The notes under the pieces: generated by a model
What the model was told of the DNA's origin: nothing
Database searches by the model: none
The model's input: only the letters and a program-made list of their open reading frames with translations
Assembly: GCF_004684085.1 (NCBI RefSeq)
Contig: NZ_SRHZ01000024.1
Coordinates: 327,045-391,044, forward strand
Origin: Stenotrophomonas maltophilia
GTDB lineage: Bacteria > Pseudomonadota > Gammaproteobacteria > Xanthomonadales > Xanthomonadaceae
Length of the DNA stretch: 64,000 nt
Direction of reading: 5' to 3'
Program-made: the position numbers and the translations under genes
Shown: in pieces, positions 35,450 to 45,700 of the stretch
Layout of the letters: each line of letters opens with the position of its first letter
How positions within the stretch are numbered: the stretch's first letter is position 1

Positions 35450-36376
35450 CTACTTCACCTGCCTGCAATCGCGCAGGTGGACGCCACCGGTATCCATCTT
35501 GTCGACCACGCCTTCCAGTTTCACCCAATCGTTCTCGCGCAGGGTGGCGCCCAGCGCCATCTGATCCGGGGCCAGCGCACAGTGCACAGTGAAGTTGGCA
35601 TTGTTGTCGTCGTTCGACTGGCGCCCGCCGATGCCACCGATGCCCTTCATCTTGGTGACCAGATAGCCCACTTCGAAAGTCTTGGCAAAGCGGTTGGGCT
35701 GGGCGGTGTAGACCTGCCCGTCGATGACGAAGCGACGGCCGAAATACTTGACGAGCAACGGCTGGTACATCGCATCGGTATCCGGCGGAGTGCTGGTACC
35801 AGAGAACAGCGACCTCAGCGGTGCGGTGTTGATCTCGCGCTGCAGGCGTTTGGAGTCTTTGCCCATTTCGGTGGACATGCCAACTGCAGTGGCCTGGATC
35901 GGCTTGTCGAATCCGCTGGAGATGCGCACCGCTTCTGCGATCGCCTCGCCTTCCGGGCCGGGCTTGAGCTTGTCAAGCCAGCCACACAGCGCACTGCGTG
36001 CGTCCTCTTCCGTGGCGGTCTGCCCGCGCGACAGCTTGGTGCCGACCACCACATTGCCGCCGTTGGAGGCGGTGATGATGCTGACCAGTGGCATCTTCGT
36101 GTCGGTCTGCAGAACGTACATTTGGCCTTCGGTTTCGGTAATGACATCACCACTGACGAAATTGTTGCCTTCATCGAGCGCGGCCTTCCGCAGCTGGCCC
36201 AGCGCACTGCGGGGCTTCAGCCCGGGAATGCTGACCTCGGAGGTGAAGAACAGACCATTGCGGGGGTCGCCTACCGAGCGGAAATTCTGCTGGCAGGTCT
36301 TGGCCGAGGCGCTTGCGGCCATGCCCAGCGCGCAGGCCACGGCGACGGCGACCCAGGGGGTCTTGGTAGTCCACAT
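35450..36376 (-). CDS. Exported protein of unknown function
   Basis: Protein of 308 residues starting MWTTKTPWVAVAVACALGMAASASA, a clear signal peptide cut near SASA-KTC. The mature protein has cysteines at CQQN, ALCGW, VHCALA and RDCRQ, which may form disulfides. It contains no motif I recognise; its alternating short strands (for example GQMYVLQTDTKMPLVSI, GQVYTAQPNRFAK) suggest a beta-rich fold. The frame is open far upstream, but only the part from 36376 is credible because the rest overlaps the cation efflux gene on the other strand. A -10-like TATGAT lies on the minus strand at 36467-36472. Confidence 0.7.
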   Translation of the reverse strand: MWTTKTPWVAVAVACALGMAASASAKTCQQNFRSVGDPRNGLFFTSEVSIPGLKPRSALGQLRKAALDEGNNFVSGDVITETEGQMYVLQTDTKMPLVSIITASNGGNVVVGTKLSRGQTATEEDARSALCGWLDKLKPGPEGEAIAEAVRISSGFDKPIQATAVGMSTEMGKDSKRLQREINTAPLRSLFSGTSTPPDTDAMYQPLLVKYFGRRFVIDGQVYTAQPNRFAKTFEVGYLVTKMKGIGGIGGRQSNDDNNANFTVHCALAPDQMALGATLRENDWVKLEGVVDKMDTGGVHLRDCRQVK

Positions 36377-36598
36377 GTTCCGGATTCCTTGTGCTTGGGT
36401 GTCCATTGCGGGCAGCAACGCCGAGGCGATCCGGCTGCCCGTTCCCCATCCAGAGGGGACGCGGCCATCATAATGTGGCCCGGCACCGGCGCAAGCTGCC
36501 GCGACCCAAGTCGCGGCTCCTGCAATGTTATAAACACCGTGATAGTTTCCCAACGCGCGCCGGCGTAGCCTGCCTCCCATCGCAAAGGAGCTGTTGCC

Positions 36599-37585
36599 AT
36601 GGGCCACGACCACGATCACCTGCCATCCGAGATCCGCCACGAGAAACCCTTGTGGTGGGCGCTGGGCCTGACCTCCACCTTCCTCGTCGTCGAAGTGGTG
36701 GGTGCGTTCTGGACCAACAGCCTGGCGCTGCTGTCCGACGCCGCGCACATGGCCACCGACGCGCTGGCGTTGATGATCGCGCTGGTGGCGGTGCGGCTGA
36801 GCCGGCGTCCGCCGGATGCACGTCGCACCTACGGCTACGCGCGTCTGGAAGCGCTGGGCGCGATGATCAACGGTGCGATGCTGTTCGTGGTCGCCGGCTA
36901 CATTCTGTGGGAGGCGATCGGACGCTTCCGAGAGCCGCAGGAGATCGCCTCCTCCGGCATGCTGGTGATTGCCGCAGCGGGCCTGGTCATCAACCTGATC
37001 TCGATGCGCCTGCTGCAGGCGGGCAGCGGCGAGAGCCTCAACGTGAAGGGCGCCTACCTGGAAGTATGGGCCGACATGCTCGGCTCGGTGGCGGTGATCG
37101 CGGGTGCGTTGCTGATCCAGTTTACCGGCTGGAAGCCGATCGATCCGATCCTGGCGGTACTGATCGGCCTGTGGGTGCTGCCGCGCACCTATGTGCTGAT
37201 GCGTGAGGCGATCAACGTGCTGCTGGAAGGCGTGCCCAAGGGCATGGACGTGGCCAAGGTGCGCGACAGCCTGTCCGGCCATGCGGCAGTGCTGGATGTG
37301 CATGACCTGCATGTGTGGGCGCTGGCCTCCAGCACCCCGGCGTTGACCGCGCACATCGTGATGCGTGAAGGCACCGACGCTGATTCACTGCGTCGGGAGC
37401 TGGGTGGGCGCCTGCACGATGACTTCGGCATCGAGCACGTCACGTTGCAGATCGAGGCGGACCACTGCGGTGAAGCCTGTGGTGAGCCGGAGCCGGCGCC
37501 GGCCAAGGGCGGCGGGCAGGAGGGCCATGAAGGCCACGACCACGGCGAGGACGCGCAGGGCCATCGCGGTCACGTGCATCGTTGA
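36599..37585 (+). CDS. Cation diffusion facilitator (ZitB/CzcD-like)
   Basis: Inner-membrane divalent-metal/proton antiporter of 328 residues with six helices. The transport-site motifs are SDAAHMATDA (helix 2) and EVWADMLGSV (helix 5). Histidine-rich tails occur at both ends (MGHDHDH; then HEGHDHGEDAQGHRGHVHR), and the cytoplasmic domain (LDVHDLHVWALASSTPALTAHI) matches zinc/cobalt exporters. The start follows AAAGGAG. The upstream region has the hairpin CCGCGACCCAAGTCGCGG and an AT-rich ATGTTATAAACACC patch near 36524-36537 that could take part in metal control. Confidence 0.9.
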   Translation: MGHDHDHLPSEIRHEKPLWWALGLTSTFLVVEVVGAFWTNSLALLSDAAHMATDALALMIALVAVRLSRRPPDARRTYGYARLEALGAMINGAMLFVVAGYILWEAIGRFREPQEIASSGMLVIAAAGLVINLISMRLLQAGSGESLNVKGAYLEVWADMLGSVAVIAGALLIQFTGWKPIDPILAVLIGLWVLPRTYVLMREAINVLLEGVPKGMDVAKVRDSLSGHAAVLDVHDLHVWALASSTPALTAHIVMREGTDADSLRRELGGRLHDDFGIEHVTLQIEADHCGEACGEPEPAPAKGGGQEGHEGHDHGEDAQGHRGHVHR

Positions 37586-37623
37586 ATGAAAATGAAGGCC
37601 GCACCGGGGAATGCCCGGCGCGG

Positions 37624-38298
37624 TCATTCGTCCCGTCGCGAGGCCAGCCGATCCGCCAGCCGCGTCGGCTCCGGCAGCCGGTAGCCGCGCAGTGTGCGCT
37701 GCACCCAGCCCAGTGCGGTATCCGCACTGACCCGATGGCCGCCGGCCACGAACAGCGGCTTGCAGCGCACCTTGCTGCGCAGCACCCAGCCGAGCTGCTC
37801 GTCACCGTCCATCAATGGCGTATGCGCGCCTGCTTCGGCATCCGGTTCGACGAAACGTCCGACCAGTCTTGATTTGGCCACGCCGATGCTCGGCAGGTCG
37901 GTGACCACGCCCAGATGCGCAGCGATGCCCAGCCGCCGTGGATGGCTGATACCGTGGCCATCGACGAACACCAGGTCCGGCGCGCGCGGCAGCAACGCCA
38001 ATGCGGCCAGCAGTGCCGGCAGCTCACGGAAGCTGAGCAGGCCGGGGATGTAGGGCATCACGGTGGGAATCCGCGCGATCTCCTGCGCCACGGGCTGCAG
38101 CGTCTCCGTGTCCAGCAGCACCGCCGCGGCACGGGTGATGGCGCCGTCGTCTTCGAAGCCGACATCCAGCCCGGCCAGCCAGCGCACGGTGGCGGGCAGG
38201 CGGTCCTGGCGCTGCACGCGGGTGGCCAGCTGCTTCTGCTGCTCGCGGGCAGCGGCGACGCTGCCTTCCCAGCGTCCGGGATCGATCACCGTGTTCAT
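37624..38298 (-). CDS. nfi: Endonuclease V
   Basis: Cleaves DNA near deoxyinosine. The 224 residues contain the whole family signature: WLAGLDVGF with the first metal Asp, [33 protein letters not shown] with the second Asp, and [10 protein letters not shown]. Length is normal. It is convergent with the cation efflux gene and divergent from gpmA. Confidence 0.93.
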   Translation of the reverse strand: MNTVIDPGRWEGSVAAAREQQKQLATRVQRQDRLPATVRWLAGLDVGFEDDGAITRAAAVLLDTETLQPVAQEIARIPTVMPYIPGLLSFRELPALLAALALLPRAPDLVFVDGHGISHPRRLGIAAHLGVVTDLPSIGVAKSRLVGRFVEPDAEAGAHTPLMDGDEQLGWVLRSKVRCKPLFVAGGHRVSADTALGWVQRTLRGYRLPEPTRLADRLASRRDE

Positions 38299-38351
38299 GG
38301 GTCACAGCATCGCATGCGTGGTGCCACGGCCCGGTGAGTGGCGCCCGGGGC

Positions 38352-38357
38352 TACAAT
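38352..38357 (+). promoter_or_regulatory. -10 element of the gpmA promoter
   Basis: TACAAT (38352-38357) lies 36 bases before the gpmA GTG start and fits a -10 hexamer; no good -35 is seen upstream. Confidence 0.5.
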
Positions 38358-38392
38358 GGTGGCCTGCCTTTCCTCGCGTTGGAGACCCTGCA

Positions 38393-39142
38393 GTGACCCG
38401 TAAACTCGTACTGTTGCGCCATGGCCAGAGCCAGTGGAACCTGGACAACCGCTTCACCGGCTGGGTCGATGTCGACCTGACCGAGCAGGGGCGCCGGGAA
38501 GCGGCTACCGCCGGTCGTCTGATGCGCGAGGAAGGCCTGCAGTTCGACGTCGCCCATACCTCCGTGCTGAAGCGCGCCATCCACACTCTGCAGGGGGCGC
38601 TGGCCGAGCTGGAGCAGGACTGGCTGCCGGTGAACAAGTCCTGGCGCCTCAACGAGCGCCACTACGGCGGCCTGCAGGGCCTGGACAAGGCCGAGACCGC
38701 CGCCAAGCACGGCGAGGACCAGGTCAAGGTGTGGCGTCGTTCGTACGACATCCCGCCGCCGGCCATGGACCTGGAAGATCCGGGCCACCCGATCCATGAC
38801 CGCCGCTACGCAGGCCTGGACCGCAACGCGCTGCCGGGCACCGAATCGCTGGCGACCACGCTGGATCGCGTGCTGCCGTACTGGCACGACGCCATCGCGC
38901 CGCAGCTGAAGGACGGCAAGACCGTGCTGGTCACCGCCCACGGCAACTCGTTGCGCGCGCTGTACAAGTACCTCAACAACGTCTCGCGCGAGGAAATCCT
39001 CGAGCTGAACATCCCGACCGGCATCCCGTTGCTGTTCGAGTTGAACGACGACCTGACGGTGAAGTCGTTCCGTTACCTGGGCGACCCGGAAGCGGCGCGC
39101 AAGGCCGCTGAAGCCGTGGCCAACCAGGGCAAGGCGAAATAA
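38393..39142 (+). CDS. gpmA: 2,3-bisphosphoglycerate-dependent phosphoglycerate mutase
   Basis: Glycolytic interconversion of 3- and 2-phosphoglycerate. The 249 residues begin [24 protein letters not shown], containing the phospho-histidine RHGQS. Other active-site regions are [22 protein letters not shown] and the second histidine in [15 protein letters not shown]. The start is GTG at 38393, preceded by TTGGAG with 8-base spacing. A strong terminator follows. Confidence 0.95.
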   Translation: MTRKLVLLRHGQSQWNLDNRFTGWVDVDLTEQGRREAATAGRLMREEGLQFDVAHTSVLKRAIHTLQGALAELEQDWLPVNKSWRLNERHYGGLQGLDKAETAAKHGEDQVKVWRRSYDIPPPAMDLEDPGHPIHDRRYAGLDRNALPGTESLATTLDRVLPYWHDAIAPQLKDGKTVLVTAHGNSLRALYKYLNNVSREEILELNIPTGIPLLFELNDDLTVKSFRYLGDPEAARKAAEAVANQGKAK

Positions 39143-39149
39143 GAAGCAG

Positions 39150-39179
39150 AAGGCCGGCGCAAGCCGGCCTTCGCTTTTT
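39150..39179 (+). terminator. Rho-independent terminator of gpmA
   Basis: A 9-bp stem AAGGCCGGC/GCCGGCCTT with GCAA loop is followed by CGCTTTTT; it starts 7 bases after the stop codon. Confidence 0.9.
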
Positions 39180-39244
39180 GTAGAGTCGAGCCCACGCTCG
39201 GCTGGCGCTGTCGCAACCCAGTAGAGCCACCCCATGGGTGGCTG
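39180..39244 (+). repeat. Two tandem GTAG hairpins
   Basis: GTAGAGTCGAGCCCACGCTC at 39180 (unit to 39204) and GTAGAGCCACCCCATGGGTG at 39221 (unit to 39244) are both GTAG-headed hairpins, directly repeated with different stems. They lie between the gpmA terminator and the next, convergent gene. Confidence 0.85.
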
Positions 39245-39254
39245 CATCTGCCGG

Positions 39255-39722
39255 CTACGAAGGACCCAGCAGGCGCACCTTCGGCGGCTGCAACGCAGCA
39301 ATGTCGATGACGTGGTCCTGGCATATCACCTGGTAATGCGTGAATGGGCCCGGGTAACGGGTATCAGCGAAGGTGGCACGGTCCAGATAATCAAGGAACT
39401 TCGAACGGCTGTAGCGGCGGAACAGGTTGCCGCTCCAGGCTTCGGACTCATCCCAGCTCTGGTAGGACTCGTTGTGCACGGCGTAGCTGATGTAATGGTC
39501 CCAGATCAGTTCAAACAGCTGCGAGTGGGGCACCACCTCTATCGCACGCACACCATCGATTGAACGTCCATGACCGAGCTCCACACGGGAGGGCTTTCCG
39601 ACCACCTGGCCTTCCTCGACGACCAGGCGCAGACGATTCGCTTCCGGCTCGCCAATCTCCGTCAGGAACAGAAACTCACAGGTGTCGAGGGCCAACAGCA
39701 GCGCAGGTTCGTCCATGGTCAT
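39255..39722 (-). CDS. Hypothetical protein, acidic, no recognised family
   Basis: Protein of about 155 residues (start at 39722, MTMDEPALLLAL, or 39716). I recognise no family. It is acidic, with a hydrophobic start, aromatic-rich segments (SQLFELIWDHYISYAVHNESYQSWDESEAWSG in the middle) and no signal peptide. Its base composition is lower in GC than the flanking housekeeping genes, and it lies beside a GTAG repeat pair, so it may be a recent arrival. Acidic, small and single are features shared with many immunity-type proteins, but nothing here proves that. Confidence 0.6.
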   Translation of the reverse strand: MTMDEPALLLALDTCEFLFLTEIGEPEANRLRLVVEEGQVVGKPSRVELGHGRSIDGVRAIEVVPHSQLFELIWDHYISYAVHNESYQSWDESEAWSGNLFRRYSRSKFLDYLDRATFADTRYPGPFTHYQVICQDHVIDIAALQPPKVRLLGPS

Positions 39723-39853
39723 GAAGTCCAGTGATCGCAGAGGCCAGAGCATACCGGTGCGCGGCGGGAGCTGCGCCGTGGGCTCGTGACCTTTGGCCGG
39801 TCCCCAACCTCGCTCCCCCGGCTACCCTGTGAAATTACCCGCAGGAGAGCCTC

Positions 39854-41947
39854 ATGAACTTCCGCAACCTGGCCCCGTGGGGCCTGACCATCGCCATCGC
39901 TGCCTCGCTGGCCGCTTGTGGCAAGAATGAAACCGCGCCGGCCGCCAGCGCCGATGCCAAGCCGGCCTTCGACCAGTCGCAGATCAAGACCGCGCTGATC
40001 AGCCTCAACGGCGCCGACCTCGATCCGGCCATTTCGGCCTGTACCGACCTCAATGGCTTCGTCAACAGCAAGTGGCTGAAGGCCAACCCGGTGCCGGGCG
40101 ACCAGACTACCTGGGGCAGCTTCGAGATCCTGCGCGAGCGCTCTCTGGAAGTGCAGCACGCGCTGGTGCAGCAGGCCGCCGCCAGCCAGGCCAAGGCCGG
40201 CTCGGTGGAAGCCAAGATCGGTGACATCTGGAAGACCGGCAACGATGAAGCGAAGATCGAAGCCGCCGGCCTCGCGCCGCTGCAGCCGCAGCTGGACAAG
40301 ATCACCGCGCTGAACGACACCGCCGCCATCACCCAGTACCTGCGCGACAGCCAGGCAGAGGGCAAGGGCGTGCTGTTCTCGCTGTTCGCCAATGCCGACT
40401 ACAAGGATTCGGCCAACGTCATCGCCTACGTCGGCCAGGGTGGCCTCGGCCTGCCGGAGAAGGGCTACTACTTCGACGACGCGCAGGCCAAGATCCGCGA
40501 CGCCTACGTGACCTACATCGCGCAGGTGTTGACCCTGTCCGGCGTGGATGCCGCGCAGGCTGCGGAGCAGGCCAAGGCCGTGATGGCTTTCGAAACCCGT
40601 CTGGCCAAGGCCTCGATGTCGCGCATCGAAATGCGTGACCCGGCCAAGCGCTACAACCCGCTCAGCGCCGCCGACGCCGACAAGCTGACCCCGAACTTCA
40701 GCTGGACCGCGCTGTTCGACACCCTGAAGGTGCCGGCCGCACAGAAGTTCTCGCTGGCCCAGCCGGGCTTCTTCGGTGAAATGGACAAGATGCTGGCCGA
40801 TGTGCCGGCCAGCACCTGGCAGGCCTACCTGCGCTTCCATACCATCGACGACGCCTCGCCGTACCTGAGCAGCCAGTTCGAGAAGGCCAACTTCGAGTTC
40901 TTCGGCAAGACCCTGCGCGGCCAGCAAGAGATGCAGCCGCGTTGGAAGCGCGTGCTGGAGTCGGTCAATGGCGGCATGGGTGAAGCCCTGGGCCAGCTGT
41001 ACGTGGATGCCGTGTTCCCGGCCGAATCCAAGGTGGCCATGCAGCACCTGGTGCAGAACCTCTCGGTGGCGCTGAAGGCACGCCTGGAACAGTTGCCGTG
41101 GATGGGCGAAGAAACCAAGAAGAAGGCGCTGGAGAAGTGGGCCAGCTTCACCCCGAAGATCGGTTACCCGGACAAGTGGCGTGAGTGGACGGGCCTGCAG
41201 ACCAACGGTGACAGCTACCTGGGCAACATGCAGGCGGCACGTGCGTTCAACTACCGCTACATGCTGGACAAGATCGGCAAGCCGGTGGACAAGACCGAGT
41301 GGGGCATGACCCCGCAGACCGTAAACGCGTACTACAACGCCACCAAGAACGAGATCGTGTTCCCGGCAGCGATCCTGCAGGCGCCGTTCTTCGACGCCAA
41401 GGCCGATCCGGCGCTGAACTACGGTGGCATCGGCGCGGTCATCGGTCACGAGATGATGCACGGCTACGACGACTCGGGCAGCCAGTTCGCTGCCAACGGC
41501 AACTTCGACAACTGGTGGACCGACGCCGACCGCAAGGCCTTCACCGAACGTACCGACCAGCTGGTCGCGCAGTTCGATGGCTACGAGTCGGTGCCGGGCG
41601 TGTTCGTGAAGGGCAAGCTGACTCTGGGCGAGAACATCGGTGACCTGGGCGGCCTGACCGTGGCCTACGACGCGCTGCAGATGGCGCTGAAGGAAGACCC
41701 GAAGGCGAACGTGGCGGTCGATGGCCACAGCCAGGATCAGCGCTTCTTCATGAACTGGGCCACCGTGTGGCGCCGCAACTTCACCGACGGTGAACTGCGC
41801 GTGCGCCTGAACACCGACCCGCATGCACCGGCCAACTTCCGTGCCAACGGCGCGCCGTCGAACATGCCGTCCTACGCCGCTGCATTCCAGTGCAAGGCGG
41901 GCGATGCGATGGTGCGTGCCGACGACAAGCGCGTGGTGATCTGGTAA
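39854..41947 (+). CDS. M13 family (neprilysin-like) metallopeptidase lipoprotein
   Basis: Zinc endopeptidase of 697 residues. The signal peptide ends in lipobox LAAC (Cys22), so it is a lipoprotein exposed in the periplasm or outer membrane. M13 motifs are all present: VNAYYN (substrate binding), HEMMH zinc site at 532-536, and ENIGDLGG with the third zinc ligand Glu. The final segment ends CKAGDAMVRADDKRVVIW, the conserved C-x-W end. Preceded by AGGAG. PepO-type proteins cleave small peptides. Confidence 0.95.
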   Translation: MNFRNLAPWGLTIAIAASLAACGKNETAPAASADAKPAFDQSQIKTALISLNGADLDPAISACTDLNGFVNSKWLKANPVPGDQTTWGSFEILRERSLEVQHALVQQAAASQAKAGSVEAKIGDIWKTGNDEAKIEAAGLAPLQPQLDKITALNDTAAITQYLRDSQAEGKGVLFSLFANADYKDSANVIAYVGQGGLGLPEKGYYFDDAQAKIRDAYVTYIAQVLTLSGVDAAQAAEQAKAVMAFETRLAKASMSRIEMRDPAKRYNPLSAADADKLTPNFSWTALFDTLKVPAAQKFSLAQPGFFGEMDKMLADVPASTWQAYLRFHTIDDASPYLSSQFEKANFEFFGKTLRGQQEMQPRWKRVLESVNGGMGEALGQLYVDAVFPAESKVAMQHLVQNLSVALKARLEQLPWMGEETKKKALEKWASFTPKIGYPDKWREWTGLQTNGDSYLGNMQAARAFNYRYMLDKIGKPVDKTEWGMTPQTVNAYYNATKNEIVFPAAILQAPFFDAKADPALNYGGIGAVIGHEMMHGYDDSGSQFAANGNFDNWWTDADRKAFTERTDQLVAQFDGYESVPGVFVKGKLTLGENIGDLGGLTVAYDALQMALKEDPKANVAVDGHSQDQRFFMNWATVWRRNFTDGELRVRLNTDPHAPANFRANGAPSNMPSYAAAFQCKAGDAMVRADDKRVVIW

Positions 41948-41969
41948 TCGATCGCACGTAACGCGTGAT

Positions 41970-42004
41970 GCAGAAGGCCCGGCGAATGCCGGGCCTTCTG
42001 CTTT
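41970..42004 (+). terminator. Rho-independent terminator after the M13 peptidase gene
   Basis: A 14-bp perfect stem GCAGAAGGCCCGGC with complement, GAAT loop, then TTTGC. A GTAG hairpin (42014-42037) follows. Confidence 0.82.
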
Positions 42005-42013
42005 GCGCGGCCG

Positions 42014-42037
42014 GTAGCGCCGGGCCATGCCCGGCGG
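42014..42037 (+). repeat. GTAG hairpin (SMAG-type)
   Basis: GTAGCGCCGGGCCATGCCCGG: GTAG head followed by GCGCCGGGC/GCCCGGCG-type stem. It lies between convergent genes. Confidence 0.8.
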
Positions 42038-42040
42038 ATC

Positions 42041-42658
42041 TCAGGCCAACGCAGGCTCCTGCGCCAGCAGGCGGTGGAAACGTTGCAGCACGTAGGGATC
42101 GATCAGGCCGCCGGATTGATCGTCGATGATCCGCAGCGCCTTCCCGTGCTCCATTGCGGCGCGGTAGGGGCGCACGCTGGTCATGGCGTCGTAGGCATCG
42201 GCAATGGTGACGATGCGTGCACCGAGTGGGATATCTTCGCCACGCAGGCCATCTGGATAACCACTGCCATCGAACGCCTCGTGGTGGGTACGGATCAGGC
42301 GGGCCACGGGCGCGGCATCGCTGCGACCGGTAGCCATGAAAATATGTTCGCCACGCACCGGATGCTCGCGCATGATCGCGCGTTCCTCGTCGGTATGCCG
42401 GCGGGGAGTGAGCAGCACATCGTCGGGGATGCCGATCTTGCCGATGTCGTGGAAGCGCGCGGCCAGGCTTATCTGCGCGCAGGCGTCGTTGTCGAGATCG
42501 CAGTGTGAGGCCAGGCGCTGCGCAAGCAGGCCGACGCGGTCGCAATGGTGGCGGGTGTAGGCGTCGCGCATCTGCAGCGACATCGAGAGGGCATCGATCA
42601 GGCAGGCCTGCGCGTGCAGCAGGTCGGGGGCGGGTACGGCGTCAGGGAACATGGTCAT
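42041..42658 (-). CDS. HD-GYP domain protein (c-di-GMP phosphodiesterase)
   Basis: Protein of 205 residues consisting of little more than the catalytic HD-GYP domain. The metal-binding HD pair is H70-D71 in ARFHDIGKIGIPD, further metal histidines lie in THHEAFDGSGYPDG (H125, H126), and the GYP signature is residues 133-135. The motifs are complete, so hydrolysis of c-di-GMP is likely. There is no attached receiver or sensor domain; regulation must come from partners. The start at 42658 lacks a strong ribosome-binding site. Confidence 0.92.
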   Translation of the reverse strand: MTMFPDAVPAPDLLHAQACLIDALSMSLQMRDAYTRHHCDRVGLLAQRLASHCDLDNDACAQISLAARFHDIGKIGIPDDVLLTPRRHTDEERAIMREHPVRGEHIFMATGRSDAAPVARLIRTHHEAFDGSGYPDGLRGEDIPLGARIVTIADAYDAMTSVRPYRAAMEHGKALRIIDDQSGGLIDPYVLQRFHRLLAQEPALA

Positions 42659-42703
42659 CCGCCCGCACCGGGTGGGGACCGGTGCGGGGTGTTCGGGGGG
42701 CGA

Positions 42704-45700
42704 TCAACCCGGGGCGAGGGTGGTCAGAAGGGCGCGGGCCGCATTGAAGCGGTCTTCCGGCAACGGCAGCGGGTGCTTGACGCGCAGCTTGTCCGGCCCT
42801 TCCATGGCGTAGAGATTGGGTTGTTTCTGGATCAGCTGGATTACCGCCATCGGGTCGATGTTCGGCTTGGACTCGAACACGATGCGGCCACCGTTCTCGC
42901 CCAGGTCCAGCTTGCGGATACCCAGCGTGTTGGCTTTCAGCTTCAGCTCGGCGATGGCGAACAGATGCTTGGCTGCATCCGGCAGCAGGCCGAAGCGGTC
43001 GATCATCTCCACCTGCAGTTCGCGCAGTGCATCACTGTCGCGCGCGCTGGAAATGCGCTTGTACAGGGTCAGGCGGGTGTGCACGTCCGGCAGGTAATCT
43101 TCCGGAATCAGCGCCGGCACATGCAGCTCGACTTCGGCACCGCGCACTTCCTCGCCGGCATCCAGGTCGGGCAGCTTGCCCTGCTTGATGCTGCGCACCG
43201 CGCGTTCCAGCAGCTCGGTGTACAGGCTGAAGCCGACCTCGGCCATCTGACCGCTCTGGTCCTCGCCGAGCAGTTCACCGGCACCGCGGATCTCCAGATC
43301 GTGCGTGGCCAGGGTGAAGCCGGCGCCGAGTTCGTCCATCGAGGCGATCGCTTCCAGGCGCTTTTCCGCATCCGGGGTGATCGAGCGGCGGTCGGGCGCG
43401 ACCAGGTAGGCGTAGGCGCGGTGGTGCGAACGACCGACGCGGCCACGCAGCTGGTGCAGCTGGGCCAGGCCGAAGCGGTCGGCGCGGTTGATGATGATGG
43501 TGTTGGCGTTGGGGATGTCGATGCCCGACTCGATGATCGTGGTCGACAGCAGCACGTTGAAGCGCTGCTTCTGGAAGTCCAGCATCACCTTTTCAAGTTC
43601 GCGCTCGGGCATCTGGCCGTGGGCGATGCCGATGCGCGCTTCCGGCACCAGCTCGGACAGCTCGCGCTGCATGCGGCCGATGCTCTCCACGTCGTTGTGC
43701 AGGAAGTACAGCTGGCCACCGCGCGCCAGCTCGCGCTGGAAGGCCTCGCGCAGCAGCGCGTTGTCCCACTGGGTGATGAAAGTCTGCACCGCCAGCCGGT
43801 TCGGCGGCGGCGTGGCGATGATCGACAGGTCGCGCAGGCCAGCCATGGCCATGTTCAGCGTGCGCGGGATCGGCGTGGCGGTCAGGGTCAGTAGATGCAC
43901 GTTGGCGCGCAGCGCCTTCAGTGCTTCCTTCTGGCGCACGCCGAAACGCTGCTCCTCGTCGACGATGACTATGCCCAGGTCCTTGAACTTCACGTCCGGC
44001 TGCAGCAGGCGATGGGTACCGACGATGACATCGATGGTGCCGGCCGCGACCTTCTCCAGCTCGGCTTTGATTTCCTTGGTGCTCTTGAAGCGCGACAGCA
44101 CTTCCACCTTCATCGGGTAATCGGCGAAGCGGTCGCGGAAATTGCGGTAGTGCTGCTCGGCCAGCAGCGTGGTCGGCACCAGCACGGCCACCTGCTTGCC
44201 TGCACTGGCGGCGGCGAACGCCGCGCGCACCGCCACCTCGGTCTTGCCGAAGCCGACGTCGCCGCAGACCACACGGTCCATCGGCTGGCTGCTGGCCAGA
44301 TCGCGCAGGGTGGCATCGATCGCGGCCAGCTGGTCCGGTGTTTCCTCGAACGGGAAACCGGCGGCGAACGGCTCGTACATCGCGCGGTCCACCTGCAGTG
44401 CGAGGCCGGCACGTGCCTGGCGGCGGGCCTGGATCTCCAGCAGCTCGGCAGCGACGTCGCGTACTTTCTCGGCCGCCTTGCGCTTGGCCTTGCTCCACTG
44501 CTCGCCGCCCAGCGAATGCAGCGGCGCGGTTTCCGCCGAAGCGCCGGAGTAGCGGCTGATCAGGTGCAGCTGGGCGACCGGCACATACAGGCGGTCCCCC
44601 TTGGCATATTCAATTTCGAGGAACTCGCCGGGCATGCCGCCCACGTCCATCGCGATCAGGCCACGGTAGCGGCCGACGCCATGGTCTTCGTGCACGATCG
44701 GCGCGCCCTCGGTCAGTTCGCCGAGGTCGCGGATGATCGCTTCCGGCTCGCGGCCGGCACGGCGCGTGCGGCGGGTACTGCCGGCGCGCTCGGGGAACAG
44801 CTGGCGCTCGGTCAGTACCGCGATGCGCGGGTCATCCAGCGCGAAGCCATCTTCCAGCGGCGCTACCGTGATCGCAAAGCGCGCATCGTCGGCGAGGAAG
44901 CTGGGCAGGTCGGCCACCACCGGTGGCTTCAGCTCGGCAGCCTGCAGCACTTCCAGCAGGGCTTCGCGGCGGCCGGGTGAATCTGCGGCGATCAGCACCC
45001 GGCCCGGGTAGTGGCCGAGGAAGGATTTCAGCGCGTCGCCAGCGGGGGCTTCGCGTGCGGCCACCGGCAGTGGTGGCAGCGGTTGGTCACCCAGCGCATG
45101 GGCATCGGCAATGCGTGCGTGGTCAGCCGACCACACCTCGATGCGCGGAGCGTCGTTCAGACGCTCGCGCAGCAGCTCCGGCGACAGGTACAGCGCCGAC
45201 GGGGGCAGCAGCGGCCGCTCGACGTCGTGGCGGCGCTGTTCGTAGCGCTCACCGGTCTGCGCCCAGAATGCCTCGGCGGCTTCGCCGGCACCGGCGCAGA
45301 CCACCGGCAGGCTGCCGTCTGGCAGGTAGTCGAACAGGGTCGCGGTGCGTTCGAAGAACAGCGGCAGGTAGTACTCGATGCCGGCCGGGGCCAGCCCGGA
45401 CTTCAGGTCCTGGTACAGCGAACTGCGCCGGGTATCCACGTCGAAGCGTTCGCGCAGCGTTGCCAGCACGCGGGCGATGCTGGCCTCGTCCATCGGCACT
45501 TCGCGGCCCGGCAGCATGTGCACGGCCTCGACCTTGTCCAGCGAGCGCTGGCTTTCCGGATCAAAGGCGCGGATCGAATCGATGTCTTCGTCCAGCAGCT
45601 CCACGCGCAGTGGCTCGTCGGCACCCATCGGGAACACGTCGAGCAGGCCGCCGCGCACGGCGAAATCACCCGGGTCCATCACCTGCGGCACGTTGCGGTA

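Noticed and set aside
36524..36545. ATGTTATAAACACCGTGATAG as a Zur box for the cation efflux gene
   Set aside because: Only one arm resembles the motif, and Zur normally represses uptake rather than efflux genes.
35450..37354. Long open frame of 634 codons on the minus strand
   Set aside because: Only the part from 36376 has a signal peptide and own character; the upstream portion is antisense to the clearly coding cation efflux gene and reads as low-complexity His/Gln sequence.
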